From assembly GCA_002369075.1 (NCBI GenBank), contig DFEG01000014.1:46729-55234 (forward strand): 8,506 nt of DNA. The letters run 5' to 3'. The stretch's first letter is position 1. Each line of letters begins with the position of its first letter. The notes below the pieces were generated by a model, which saw only the letters and a program-made list of their open reading frames with translations, was not told the DNA's origin and made no database searches. A program made the position numbers and the translations under genes. This document shows, in pieces, positions 1-6,659 of the stretch. The stretch is from Bacteroidales bacterium UBA3808 (lineage in GTDB: Bacteria > Bacteroidota > Bacteroidia > Bacteroidales > Paludibacteraceae).

Positions 1-408
1 GACTGCTACAACAGCTATTTCTACATCGTGGAGGACAAGAGCCTGAACGTACTGGACCGTTTCCGTCTGCACGGGCGCAAGTACATCGAGCACCTGACGG
101 GTGGCAGCGCGCTGCACTGCAACCTGGAGGAGCACCTGAGCCAGGAGCAGTACCGCCAGTTGCTGCGTGTAGCGGCGGTAGAGGGATGCAACTACTTCAC
201 GTTCAATATCCCGAACACGATTTGTAACGACTGCGGTCATATCGACAAGCGCTACTTGAAGGAGTGTCCGCATTGCCACTCGAAGAACGTAGATTACCTG
301 ACGCGTGTGATCGGTTACATGAAGCGGGTATCCAACTTCTCGGAGGCACGCCAGAAAGAGGCGGCTCAGCGTTACTACGCCGAGAAGAACAAAGCTCCGC
401 AGTGCTAA
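1..408 (+). CDS. nrdD: Anaerobic ribonucleoside-triphosphate reductase (class III), C-terminal fragment
   Basis: This is the last 135 codons of the large subunit of the class III ribonucleotide reductase, which reduces ribonucleoside triphosphates to deoxynucleotides in the cytoplasm under anaerobic conditions using a glycyl radical. The reading frame is open from base 1, so the gene begins upstream of the window. Numbering from the window edge, the zinc-binding cysteines are C75, C78, C89 and C92, in two CxxC pairs. They are followed by the glycyl-radical segment RVIGYMKRVSNFS, whose glycine is residue 105 (bases 313-315). Both are diagnostic of NrdD C-termini. The TAA stop shares one base with the ATG of nrdG, its activating enzyme, which supports the call. 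The fragment looks intact. What is missing (ATP cone, catalytic barrel, active-site cysteines) lies outside the window and cannot be judged. Confidence 0.96.
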   Translation, partial: DCYNSYFYIVEDKSLNVLDRFRLHGRKYIEHLTGGSALHCNLEEHLSQEQYRQLLRVAAVEGCNYFTFNIPNTICNDCGHIDKRYLKECPHCHSKNVDYLTRVIGYMKRVSNFSEARQKEAAQRYYAEKNKAPQC

Positions 409-857
409 TGAAAGTAGCATCATTCGACGTCGTATTTCAAGAGATTCCCGGGGAGGTGACGCTTGCGCTCAACCTCTCCGGGTGTCCTTGTCACTGCCCG
501 GGTTGCCACAGTCCGCATCTGTGGGAGGACACCGGCGAGGAGCTGAACGAAGCGCTGATAGACGATCTGACTGAGCGGTACAAGGGCTTGATCACCTGCG
601 TGGCGTTCATGGGCGGCGACCAGGATCCGGCATATGTAGCGCGGATGGCGGCACATATATCCGGCTTGAAGACGGCGTGGTACAGCGGGCGCGTAAAGAT
701 GCCGGGAACGGACAGCCCGTTCACGTATGTGAAAGTCGGTCCGTATATCGAGGCGCTCGGCGGCCTGAAGAGCGAGAAAACCAACCAACGGCTCTACAAA
801 AAGACCGATGAAAAATGGGTGGATATCACCTCTTCCTTTTGGAGAAAGAACTTATAG
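408..857 (+). CDS. nrdG: Anaerobic ribonucleotide reductase activating protein (radical SAM)
   Basis: A 149-residue activase that uses S-adenosylmethionine and a [4Fe-4S] cluster to place the glycyl radical on NrdD. The radical-SAM CX3CX2C motif is seen as C26, C30 and C33 within NLSGCPCHCPGCHSPHLWE; the extra C28 falls inside the motif. The segment VAFMGGDQDP (about residues 65-74) fits the SAM-contacting GGE-like region, with GGD here. The start at 408 was chosen because its ATG overlaps the nrdD stop by one base (TAATG), which gives translational coupling, and because the protein then begins MKVASFDVVFQEIPGEV as expected for the family. An in-frame ATG at 264 would bury 48 codons inside nrdD and is rejected. 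The length is normal for NrdG. The pair is probably cotranscribed and ends at the hairpin just downstream. Confidence 0.95.
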   Translation: MKVASFDVVFQEIPGEVTLALNLSGCPCHCPGCHSPHLWEDTGEELNEALIDDLTERYKGLITCVAFMGGDQDPAYVARMAAHISGLKTAWYSGRVKMPGTDSPFTYVKVGPYIEALGGLKSEKTNQRLYKKTDEKWVDITSSFWRKNL

Positions 858-871
858 AGGCTCTTTTGATG

Positions 872-910
872 AAAAATCGCACATAAATTTGCATATGTGT
901 GATTTTTTTT
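872..910 (+). terminator. Intrinsic terminator after nrdG
   Basis: The left arm (872-885, AAAAATCGCACATA) pairs with the right arm (894-907, TATGTGTGATTTTT) over 14 bp, including one G-U wobble. The loop is 8 nt (886-893). A run of eight T residues (903-910) begins inside the right arm and continues past it. The hairpin lies 14 bases after the nrdG stop at 855-857. It should end the nrdDG transcript. The next promoter is built into the same bases. Confidence 0.85.
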
Positions 911-919
911 GTACCTTTG
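888..919 (+). promoter_or_regulatory. Bacteroidetes-type promoter for ffh operon
   Basis: The -7 element TACCTTTG (912-919) matches the Bacteroidetes consensus TAnnTTTG exactly. A -33 TTTG sits at 888-891, with a 20-bp spacer, inside the expected 19-21 bp. Transcription should begin a few bases after 919, giving a leader of only about 20 nt before the ffh ATG at 946. The -33 element falls in the loop of the upstream terminator and the spacer contains its 3' arm and T tract. The match is seen in the sequence; promoter activity is inferred. Confidence 0.8.
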
Positions 920-936
920 CACGCAAAATGTAAATT

Positions 937-941
937 AGGAG
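937..941 (+). promoter_or_regulatory. Shine-Dalgarno-like site before ffh
   Basis: AGGAG lies 4 bases upstream of the ffh ATG (946-948). Bacteroidetes generally make little use of Shine-Dalgarno pairing, and the other starts in this window have no comparable site. Its presence supports the chosen ffh start. The short spacing makes it a modest call. Confidence 0.5.
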
Positions 942-945
942 TAGA

Positions 946-2250
946 ATGTTTGATAATTTAAGCGAACGGTTAGAACGGTCCTTCAAGATTCTGAAAGGCG
1001 AGGGCCGCATCACCGAGATTAACATTGCGGAGACGGTGAAGGACATCCGCAAGGCCCTGTTAGAGGCGGATGTGAACTACAAGACCGCCAAGCAGTTTAC
1101 CGACAAGGTGAAAGAGAAAGCGCTGGGTCAGAACGTCATCAATGCGGTTCGTCCGGGTCAGCTGATGATCAAGATCACGCATGACGAGCTGGCGGAGCTG
1201 ATGGGCGGCGAGACGCAGGAGATCAACCTCAAGGGCTCTCCGGCGGTGATTCTGATGGCCGGTCTGCAAGGTAGCGGTAAGACTACTTTTGCCTCCAAGC
1301 TGGCGAACTATCTCCAGACGAAGAAAAACAAGAAAGTGATGCTGGTTGCCTGCGATGTATATCGTCCGGCAGCCATTGAGCAGTTGCGCGTATTAGGCGA
1401 ACAGATCAACGCCAAGGTCTATACGGGTGAGAACGAGTCCAACCCCGTCAAGAAGGCGCAGGACGCCATAGCCGAAGCCAAGAGGCTGGGGTACGACGTG
1501 GTTATCGTTGATACGGCAGGCCGTCTGGCAGTCGATGAGCAGATGATGGTGGAGATAGCGGCTATCAAGACAGCTATCCAGCCTTCCGAGACGCTGTTCG
1601 TCGTGGATGCCATGACCGGACAGGACGCAGTCAATACGGCGAAAGAGTTTAACGACCGTCTGGATTTCGACGGCGTGGTGCTGACCAAACTGGACGGTGA
1701 CGCCCGCGGCGGTGCCGCTCTGTCCATCCGCACGGTGGTGGACAAGCCGATCAAGTTCATCGGCACGGGCGAGAAGATGGAGGCGCTCGATGTATTCCAC
1801 CCGGCGCGAATGGCGGACCGGATTCTCGGCATGGGTGACGTGGTCTCTCTCGTGGAGCGCGCGCAGGAGCAGTACGACGAAGCAGAGGCACGCCGGATCA
1901 GCAAGAAGATCGCCAAGAACCAGTTTGATTTCAATGACTTCATCGGTCAGCTCAACCAGATCAAGAAGATGGGTTCGATGAAAGAACTGATGGGCATGAT
2001 CCCGGGCATGGACAAAGCCCTGAAAGGCGTGGAGATCAGCGATGATGCGTTCAAGCCCATCGAGGCGATGATCAACTCCATGACTCCTGCGGAACGGTCC
2101 AATCCGTCTCTGCTCAACGGCAGCCGCAAGAACCGTATCGCCAAGGGGGCAGGTGTGACCATCGTGGAGCTCAACCGCTTCCTCAAACAGTTCGAGCAGA
2201 CCTCCAAGATGATGCGCAAAGTGCAACAAATGAGCGGTAAAAGACGTTAA
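946..2250 (+). CDS. ffh: Signal recognition particle protein Ffh (SRP54)
   Basis: A 434-residue GTPase that binds signal sequences on nascent chains together with SRP RNA and hands the ribosome to FtsY at the membrane. The N domain covers about residues 1-95. The G domain shows the P-loop GLQGSGKTT (106-114), the SRP-GTPase insertion-box region DVYRPAA (137-143), DTAGR (189-193), TKLD followed by GDARGG (247-256) and GTGE (273-276). The methionine-rich M domain follows (about 328-434), with MGMIPGM near 348-354 and the SRP RNA-binding motif NGSRKNRIAKGAG at 391-403. The length is normal and no key residue is missing. It is the first gene after the promoter at 888-919. Its TAA directly abuts the ATG of the next gene, so it heads a tightly packed run. 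The SRP RNA gene is not in the window. Confidence 0.98.
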   Translation: MFDNLSERLERSFKILKGEGRITEINIAETVKDIRKALLEADVNYKTAKQFTDKVKEKALGQNVINAVRPGQLMIKITHDELAELMGGETQEINLKGSPAVILMAGLQGSGKTTFASKLANYLQTKKNKKVMLVACDVYRPAAIEQLRVLGEQINAKVYTGENESNPVKKAQDAIAEAKRLGYDVVIVDTAGRLAVDEQMMVEIAAIKTAIQPSETLFVVDAMTGQDAVNTAKEFNDRLDFDGVVLTKLDGDARGGAALSIRTVVDKPIKFIGTGEKMEALDVFHPARMADRILGMGDVVSLVERAQEQYDEAEARRISKKIAKNQFDFNDFIGQLNQIKKMGSMKELMGMIPGMDKALKGVEISDDAFKPIEAMINSMTPAERSNPSLLNGSRKNRIAKGAGVTIVELNRFLKQFEQTSKMMRKVQQMSGKRR

Positions 2251-2676
2251 ATGGGCAGCCGGAGCAGAAACAGAGGTTTTGGCGGAGCGCTGCGGATGCG
2301 CGACAAACAGGCTTATGTCGGATTCATACTGGTCATCGTAGTGGCGTCCGTAGCGGGTCTGTATCTCCTGCTGCGCACAATGGTCAATGAACTGCGCGCA
2401 ATCCCCAACGATGATCCCGATACCGAGATAGCCGTTGACGAGCTCCGTATCCGCAAGGCGGACGAGCAGGACGCCCTGCTGTTAGGCGACAGCCTGGCAC
2501 AACGCTATAATCTGGACTCCATCAAACGGCAGGTACAGATAGAAACACGACCTGTCTATCGTCCACCACGGCAGAACAGCGAGTGGTACATCACCTCCCG
2601 CGAGTGGAAGGATATCTGGAAGAACTACCGCATCTGGAAACGGATGAGAGAGAAAGACGAAGAAAACCAACAATGA
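2251..2676 (+). CDS. Unrecognised single-pass membrane protein between ffh and prfA
   Basis: A 141-residue protein that I do not recognise. The N-terminus is basic and glycine/arginine rich (residues 1-20), followed by one clear transmembrane helix at about 22-43 (YVGFILVIVVASVAGLYLLL). By the positive-inside rule the N-terminus should be cytoplasmic. The remaining 98 residues are hydrophilic and charged. The last 35 are unusual, with four tryptophans (W112, W119, W123, W129) among basic and acidic residues and ending EKDEENQQ. The start at 2251 follows the ffh stop with no gap. A second in-frame ATG at 2296 (residue 16) would also keep the helix and cannot be excluded. The stop overlaps the prfA start by 4 bases (ATGA). 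Being wedged between two translation genes, it is probably co-expressed with them. A role at the membrane in secretion or translation is speculation. Confidence 0.8.
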   Translation: MGSRSRNRGFGGALRMRDKQAYVGFILVIVVASVAGLYLLLRTMVNELRAIPNDDPDTEIAVDELRIRKADEQDALLLGDSLAQRYNLDSIKRQVQIETRPVYRPPRQNSEWYITSREWKDIWKNYRIWKRMREKDEENQQ

Positions 2677-3773
2677 ACATTCTCGATAAAATAGACGGCT
2701 TAGAGGCTAAGTTTCATGAGGTGAGTCTGCTGATTACAGACCCGTCGGTCATTGCCGATCAGGCGCGTTATGTGCGTCTCAACCGCGACTACCACGACTT
2801 GGAGCGCGTGCTGGAGTGTGCACACCGCTATAAGAAAGCCGTGACCGACCTGCAAGAGGCGAAAGATCTTTTCTTCAACGAGTCCGACCCCGAGATGAAG
2901 GAGATGGCGAAGGCGGAGATAGACGAATTGGAGCCGCAGATACCGAAGTTGGAGGAGGAACTGAAGCTCCAGCTACTGCCGCAAGACCCCGAGGACAGCA
3001 AGAATGTGGTCATGGAGATCCGTGGCGGTACGGGCGGTGACGAGGCGGCGCTTTTTGCCGGTGACCTGTTCCGGATGTACACCAAGTATTTTGAGATCAA
3101 GGGCTTCAAATATACCGTTTCGTCCTTTACGGAGGGTGCTTCCGGCGGATACAAGGAGATCATCTTCAATGTCACGGGCGAAAATGTGTATGGTACGCTC
3201 AAGTACGAGTCGGGCGTTCACCGCGTGCAGCGTGTGCCGGTGACGGAGACGCAAGGCAGGGTACATACATCTGCTGCGACGGTAGCCGTGCTGCCCGAGG
3301 CGGATGAGTTCGAGGTACATATCAACGAAGGTGAGATCAAATGGGAGACCTTCCGTTCGGGCGGTGCCGGCGGACAGAACGTGAACAAGGTGGAGTCCGG
3401 CGTGCGGCTCCGCTATAACTGGAAGAACCCCAATACGGGCGAGGTGCAGGAAATACTCATCGAGTGTACCGAGACGCGCGACCAGCCTAAAAACAAGGAA
3501 CGCGCGCTTTCGCGCCTGCGTACGCAGATATACGACAAGGAGCACCAGAAATATATCGACGACATAGCGGCACGCCGTAAGACCATGGTCTCAACCGGCG
3601 ACCGTTCTGCCAAAATACGCACGTACAACTACCCGCAGGGACGCATCACCGACCACCGAATCGGTTATACGGTCTATAACCTCGCGGCGTTCATGGACGG
3701 TGATATTCAGGGCGTCATTGATGCCCTGCAGGTGGCAGAGAACGCCGAGCGGCTCAAAGAGAGTGAATTGTAA
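2673..3773 (+). CDS. prfA: Peptide chain release factor 1
   Basis: A 366-residue class I release factor that recognises UAA and UAG in the ribosomal A site and triggers peptidyl-tRNA hydrolysis. The codon-recognition tripeptide is PVT (189-191, within RVQRVPVTETQG), the PxT type of RF1 and not the SPF of RF2. The catalytic GGQ is at 233-235 in SGGAGGQNVNKVESGVRL, with Q235 the residue normally methylated by PrmC. The N-terminal domain 1 is largely helical (about 1-105). The ATG at 2673 was chosen because it overlaps the upstream stop as ATGA and gives the usual RF1 N-terminus (MNILDKIDGLEAKFHEV). An upstream in-frame ATG at 2583 would add 30 residues encoded inside the preceding gene and is rejected. 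The TAA stop shares a base with the rsmE ATG. PrmC is not encoded in this window. Confidence 0.97.
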   Translation: MNILDKIDGLEAKFHEVSLLITDPSVIADQARYVRLNRDYHDLERVLECAHRYKKAVTDLQEAKDLFFNESDPEMKEMAKAEIDELEPQIPKLEEELKLQLLPQDPEDSKNVVMEIRGGTGGDEAALFAGDLFRMYTKYFEIKGFKYTVSSFTEGASGGYKEIIFNVTGENVYGTLKYESGVHRVQRVPVTETQGRVHTSAATVAVLPEADEFEVHINEGEIKWETFRSGGAGGQNVNKVESGVRLRYNWKNPNTGEVQEILIECTETRDQPKNKERALSRLRTQIYDKEHQKYIDDIAARRKTMVSTGDRSAKIRTYNYPQGRITDHRIGYTVYNLAAFMDGDIQGVIDALQVAENAERLKESEL

Positions 3774-4504
3774 TGTACCTTTTCTACGCACCGGATATAG
3801 CTGCAAGCCCTGTTCTTCCCGAGGAGGAGAGTGCGCACTGCGTGCAGGTCCTCCGCCGTACGGCGGGGGATGAGATCCTTGTGACGGACGGCGCGGGCAA
3901 TCTCTATCACTGCGAGATCACCAACCCTCACCGCAAGCACTGCGAGGTACGTATCCAATCGGCAGAGCAGCCGGAACCGCTGCACGAAGGGAAAGTGCAC
4001 ATCGCCCTTGCACCGACCAAGAATATCGACCGCACGGAGTGGGCGATAGAGAAATGCGTGGAGATGGGCGCCGATGAGATCACGCTGCTGCTGTGCGACC
4101 ACTCGGAGCGCAAGACGGTCAATATGGAGCGGTTGCAAAAGATTGTCATTTCCGCTGCCAAACAATCCCTCAAACCCCGTTTCCCCGTACTTCATCCGCT
4201 GACGAAGATCAGTGAATTGCAGGTCGAGGGGGACTTGTTCATCGCCCATTGCATGACGGAGGAAGAGAGTGCTTCGCTCCAAGCGGCTTATCGTCCCACG
4301 GATACCAAGCAAGCGCTTCAGCAATGCATTACCCGCGGTCGCGGGACCACCGTGCTCATCGGTCCCGAGGGCGACTTCTCGCCCGCAGAAGTGGAATGGG
4401 CTCTCAAAAACGGTTACCGGCCTGTCTCGTTAGGCGCTGCGCGGCTTCGCACCGAGACAGCCGCTATCGTAGCCTGCCACACCGCAATATTGATTAATGA
4501 ATAA
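3773..4504 (+). CDS. rsmE: 16S rRNA (uracil-1498-N3)-methyltransferase
   Basis: A 243-residue SPOUT-family methyltransferase that methylates N3 of U1498 in the decoding centre of 16S rRNA, acting on the 30S subunit with SAM as donor. The N-terminal PUA-like domain covers roughly residues 1-70, with the HCVQVLRRTAGDEI segment at 22-35. The SPOUT domain follows. SERKTVNMERLQKIVISAAKQS (111-132) is a conserved family block. The knotted SAM-binding site is seen as LIGPEGDFSPAEVEWA (195-210) and SLGAARLRTETAAI (219-232). The length is typical. The start overlaps the prfA stop by one base (TAATG), so reinitiation or coupling is likely. The stop lies 8 bases inside the next gene. Its place directly after release factor 1 fits a translation-related operon. 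Confidence 0.95.
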   Translation: MYLFYAPDIAASPVLPEEESAHCVQVLRRTAGDEILVTDGAGNLYHCEITNPHRKHCEVRIQSAEQPEPLHEGKVHIALAPTKNIDRTEWAIEKCVEMGADEITLLLCDHSERKTVNMERLQKIVISAAKQSLKPRFPVLHPLTKISELQVEGDLFIAHCMTEEESASLQAAYRPTDTKQALQQCITRGRGTTVLIGPEGDFSPAEVEWALKNGYRPVSLGAARLRTETAAIVACHTAILINE

Positions 4505-5069
4505 TCTTGACGCAGACATATTACTCTGGATCAACGGCCATTATTCCGAGTGGCTGGACACGTTCTTCTGGTACGTGAGCCGCTCCAAGACTTGGATACC
4601 GCTCTATGTCCTGTTGGCGGGGCTTGTCGCTTACCGGTACCGGTCATGGAAGGCAGTATTGCTTATTCTGGCGGGGTTCGGGGTGGCAGCCGGCTTGGCG
4701 GATTTTACAACCTCTGGCATCATCAAACCCCTTGTCTGCAGACTGCGGCCGACGCACGAACCGGCACTTGATCCGCTGCATCTGGTGTGCAGATATACAG
4801 GAGGCAAATACGGCTTCTGCAGTTCCCACGCCGCCAATACGATGGCTGTCGGGTTACTCTTCAGCTTGTTGTACCGTAATAAAATAGCTACCGCGGGTCT
4901 CATGACCTGGGTAGCTTTGAATTGTTATAGCCGTATGTACCTCGGGGTGCATTACCCCACGGATATATTGGTCGGGTTGCTTATTGGTGTTGTGTGGGCG
5001 GTGCTGGTCTTCTGGGGGCTAACGAAGTTCCTTGGGGATGGCGGGGTTGCTCGGCAGGGTGGTTCATGA
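4497..5069 (+). CDS. PAP2-family integral membrane phosphatase
   Basis: A 190-residue membrane protein with all three PAP2 phosphatase signatures: KX6RP at K77 to R84-P85; the histidine motif CSSH at 108-111, where the usual PSGH glycine is serine; and SRX5HX3D at S145-R146, H152 and D156. Hydrophobic helices are visible at about 33-46, 52-70, 112-126, 132-145 and 155-178. Members dephosphorylate lipid pyrophosphates such as undecaprenyl pyrophosphate, or phosphatidic acid and phosphatidylglycerol phosphate, at the outer face of the inner membrane. The exact substrate cannot be read from the sequence. The ATG overlaps the rsmE stop by 8 bases, so it is the last gene of the ffh run. The hydrophilic tail (about residues 180-190) is encoded where a gene on the opposite strand also reads, and no terminator hairpin is apparent after it. 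Confidence 0.9.
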   Translation: MNNLDADILLWINGHYSEWLDTFFWYVSRSKTWIPLYVLLAGLVAYRYRSWKAVLLILAGFGVAAGLADFTTSGIIKPLVCRLRPTHEPALDPLHLVCRYTGGKYGFCSSHAANTMAVGLLFSLLYRNKIATAGLMTWVALNCYSRMYLGVHYPTDILVGLLIGVVWAVLVFWGLTKFLGDGGVARQGGS

Positions 5070-5376
5070 ACCGCTCGAACTCCTCTTCCGTCAGCAGCAG
5101 TTTCAACTCGTTGTAGATAGCCTGCATGCGTTCCATGTTCTCTGCGCGAGTGAGTCCTTTCTGACGGGAGCGGGCATACTTGAGATGCATCTTGTAGATA
5201 GTATCAATACGTGCGGAATCCTTGATCCCTAACTCGCGCACCAGACGCGTAGTCTGCTTGAGCGCTTCCTCCTGCGGGGTACGCTGTACACGCGGATGGT
5301 CGGCAGCCTCCTGCGCCATCATACTGCCCGTGAGCAGGGCTGCACAAAGAAAAAGAGATAGTTTTTTTATCATCAT
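4981..5376 (-). CDS. Small secreted Spy/LTXXQ-like protein
   Basis: A 131-residue exported protein. The N-terminus MMIKKLSLFLCAALLTGSMMAQE is a standard signal peptide, with cleavage likely after SMMA (about residue 21). The mature part is helical and charged. The block LVRELGIKDSARIDTIYKMHLKYA (about 45-68), the GLTRAENMERM turn (74-84) and the NELKLLLTEEEFERFM segment (89-104) resemble the repeated L..LT..Q pattern of Spy/CpxP-like periplasmic proteins common in Bacteroidetes. The family assignment is by pattern only. The tail (about 107-131) is proline/arginine/glutamine rich and is read from the strand opposite the last 89 bases of the PAP2 gene. Start: ATG at 5376; the adjacent ATG at 5373 is equally possible. 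It is transcribed divergently from the permease gene across a 50-bp gap containing a palindrome. A periplasmic chaperone or stress-sensing role is inferred, not shown. Confidence 0.78.
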   Translation of the reverse strand: MMIKKLSLFLCAALLTGSMMAQEAADHPRVQRTPQEEALKQTTRLVRELGIKDSARIDTIYKMHLKYARSRQKGLTRAENMERMQAIYNELKLLLTEEEFERFMNHPAEQPRHPQGTSLAPRRPAPPTQHQ

Positions 5377-5384
5377 TCAGAGTA

Positions 5385-5409
5385 TTCTGATTAATCGGAT
5401 TATTCAGAA
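5385..5409. promoter_or_regulatory. Near-perfect 25-bp palindrome in divergent intergenic region (candidate operator)
   Basis: The left arm TTCTGATTAATC (5385-5396) and the right arm GATTATTCAGAA (5398-5409) are inverted copies around a single central G (5397), matching at 11 of 12 positions. The only mismatch is T5391 against T5403. The palindrome fills the middle of the 50-bp gap between the minus-strand Spy-like gene (start 5376) and the plus-strand permease gene (start 5427). There is no T run after it, so it does not look like a terminator. A dimeric repressor or activator site controlling one or both genes is the natural reading. I found no clear TAnnTTTG promoter element in either direction in this gap. 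Confidence 0.5.
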
Positions 5410-5426
5410 AACAAACAACAAAAATC

Positions 5427-6659
5427 ATGCCGTTAAGACCGGAAATACAGATAGCCAAACGACTTTATTTCTCATCAGAGGGAGAAGCCCGTCATGCGCG
5501 CCCCGCCATACGAGTGGCACTCGCCGGCATTATTGTGGGTGTAACGGTGATGATTCTCACGGTTTGTATCGTGGTGGGTTTCAAGCAGACGGTCACCGCC
5601 AAGGTGGCGGGTTTCGGCGCACATATCCAGCTGGTGTCCTTCGACAACAACAACACCTACGATCTGCAGCCGATAGAGGTGTCCGACAGTCTGTTGGCGC
5701 GGCTCGGGAGCTACGAACATGTGCGCACGGCTTCGCCGTTTGTGACCAAACCGGGTATGCTCAAGACCGATTCGGCGTTCCACGGGATGGTCCTGAAGGG
5801 CACTGACTACTGGGATTTTTTCCGCGCCAATATGGTCTCAGGCGAACTGCCTTCGAGCCCCAACGAGGTGCTTCTCTCCCGTCCGTTGGCATCGCAGATG
5901 GGAATTGCAGTAGGGGATGGAGTCAATGCGTATTTTGTGGATGATACGGATGTACGTGCGCGACGGTTCAAGGTTGTGGGGCTCTATGAGACGGGGTTCG
6001 GGCAGTTTGACAATCTGTTTGTTCTCACGCCGCTGGCTGCCGCACAGCGTTTGCAGGGATGGGGTGAGAATACGTATTCCGGCGTGGAGATACTGGTGGA
6101 CGATATCCGCCATCTGGACGAGGTGGCGGACCGCATATATTTCGCGACGGTCAACCATTTGGACGAAGACGGCTACAATGTGTATTATGTCCAGACGCTG
6201 CAGGAGCAGAACCCTGCTGTCTTTGCGTGGCTGGATCTGTTAGACATGAATGTGGTGGTGATCATTGTGCTAATGCTGCTGGTAGCGGGCTTTAATATCG
6301 TTTCGGGGCTTATCATCCTGATCCTCGACGGCGTGCAGCTCATCGGCACGCTCAAGGCACTCGGTGCTGACAACCGCTTTGTGCGACGTATATTCATCAC
6401 CCAGGCCTCCATGCTCATCGGCAAGGGCGTGCTGTACGGCAATATATTCGGCTTTGCGTTGGCGGCGGTACAGTATTTCGGTCATCTAATACCGCTCGAT
6501 CCGACTGCCTATTATGTGAGTTATGTGCCGATTGCGTTCCCGTGGGGGTGGCTCGTGGCGCTCAATGTGCTGACGATAGCCGTCTCGGTACTGATATTAT
6601 TGCTGCCATCGATGATTATTACCAAGATCAGTCCGGCGAAAGTCATGCACTTTGAGTAA
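5427..6659 (+). CDS. ABC transporter permease, LolC/LolE (FtsX/MacB) type
   Basis: A 410-residue inner-membrane permease. The arrangement is that of LolC/E and MacB-like proteins. A first transmembrane helix lies at about 29-51 (IRVALAGIIVGVTVMIL...). A large extracytoplasmic domain follows at about 52-272. Three further helices lie at about 274-300, 327-350 and 375-395. The segment DGVQLIGTLKALGADNRFVRRIF (301-323) is the conserved cytoplasmic loop that contacts the ATPase, and the tail PAKVMHFE is typical. Such permeases pair with a LolD-like ATPase to release lipoproteins from the inner membrane or to act as mechanotransmitters. No ATPase is encoded in this window, so the partner must be elsewhere. 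The start at 5427 is the first ATG and gives the usual MPLRPEIQIAKRLYF opening. The stop shares one base with the next gene's ATG. LolC/LolE is likely, but transport of another substrate is possible. Confidence 0.88.
   Translation: MPLRPEIQIAKRLYFSSEGEARHARPAIRVALAGIIVGVTVMILTVCIVVGFKQTVTAKVAGFGAHIQLVSFDNNNTYDLQPIEVSDSLLARLGSYEHVRTASPFVTKPGMLKTDSAFHGMVLKGTDYWDFFRANMVSGELPSSPNEVLLSRPLASQMGIAVGDGVNAYFVDDTDVRARRFKVVGLYETGFGQFDNLFVLTPLAAAQRLQGWGENTYSGVEILVDDIRHLDEVADRIYFATVNHLDEDGYNVYYVQTLQEQNPAVFAWLDLLDMNVVVIIVLMLLVAGFNIVSGLIILILDGVQLIGTLKALGADNRFVRRIFITQASMLIGKGVLYGNIFGFALAAVQYFGHLIPLDPTAYYVSYVPIAFPWGWLVALNVLTIAVSVLILLLPSMIITKISPAKVMHFE

Noticed and set aside
264..407. Upstream in-frame start for nrdG at 264
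   Set aside because: It would add 48 residues encoded within the conserved NrdD C-terminus. The coupled ATG at 408 gives the expected NrdG N-terminus.
1393..2229. Long open frame (278 codons) on the minus strand opposite ffh
   Set aside because: It is a mirror of the strongly conserved Ffh frame, gives a histidine/leucine/arginine-rich product with no domain, and has no promoter or start context.
2583..2672. Upstream in-frame start for prfA at 2583
   Set aside because: The extra 30 residues are encoded inside the preceding gene and do not resemble RF1. The ATGA overlap at 2673 fits better.
3237..3245. Release factor 2 instead of release factor 1
   Set aside because: The tripeptide is PVT (PxT type), not SPF, and the overall N-terminus and length match RF1.
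3707..4324. 205-codon minus-strand open frame across prfA and rsmE
   Set aside because: It lies antisense to two clearly conserved genes and has no recognisable motif, so it is a shadow of codon bias.
4818..4829. Possible loss of catalysis in the PAP2 protein because PSGH reads CSSH
   Set aside because: The catalytic histidine and the other two motifs are intact. A serine in place of the glycine occurs in PAP2 subfamilies, so the protein is not called inactive.
5344..5376. Lipoprotein reading of the Spy-like gene (cysteine at residue 10)
   Set aside because: The sequence before the cysteine (LFL-C) lacks the small residues of a lipobox and the cysteine is too early in the signal peptide. 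Cleavage after SMMA fits better.
5222..5806. 194-codon plus-strand open frame overlapping the Spy-like gene and the permease start
   Set aside because: It runs antisense through a signal-peptide gene and out of frame through the permease. The product has no domain-like pattern.
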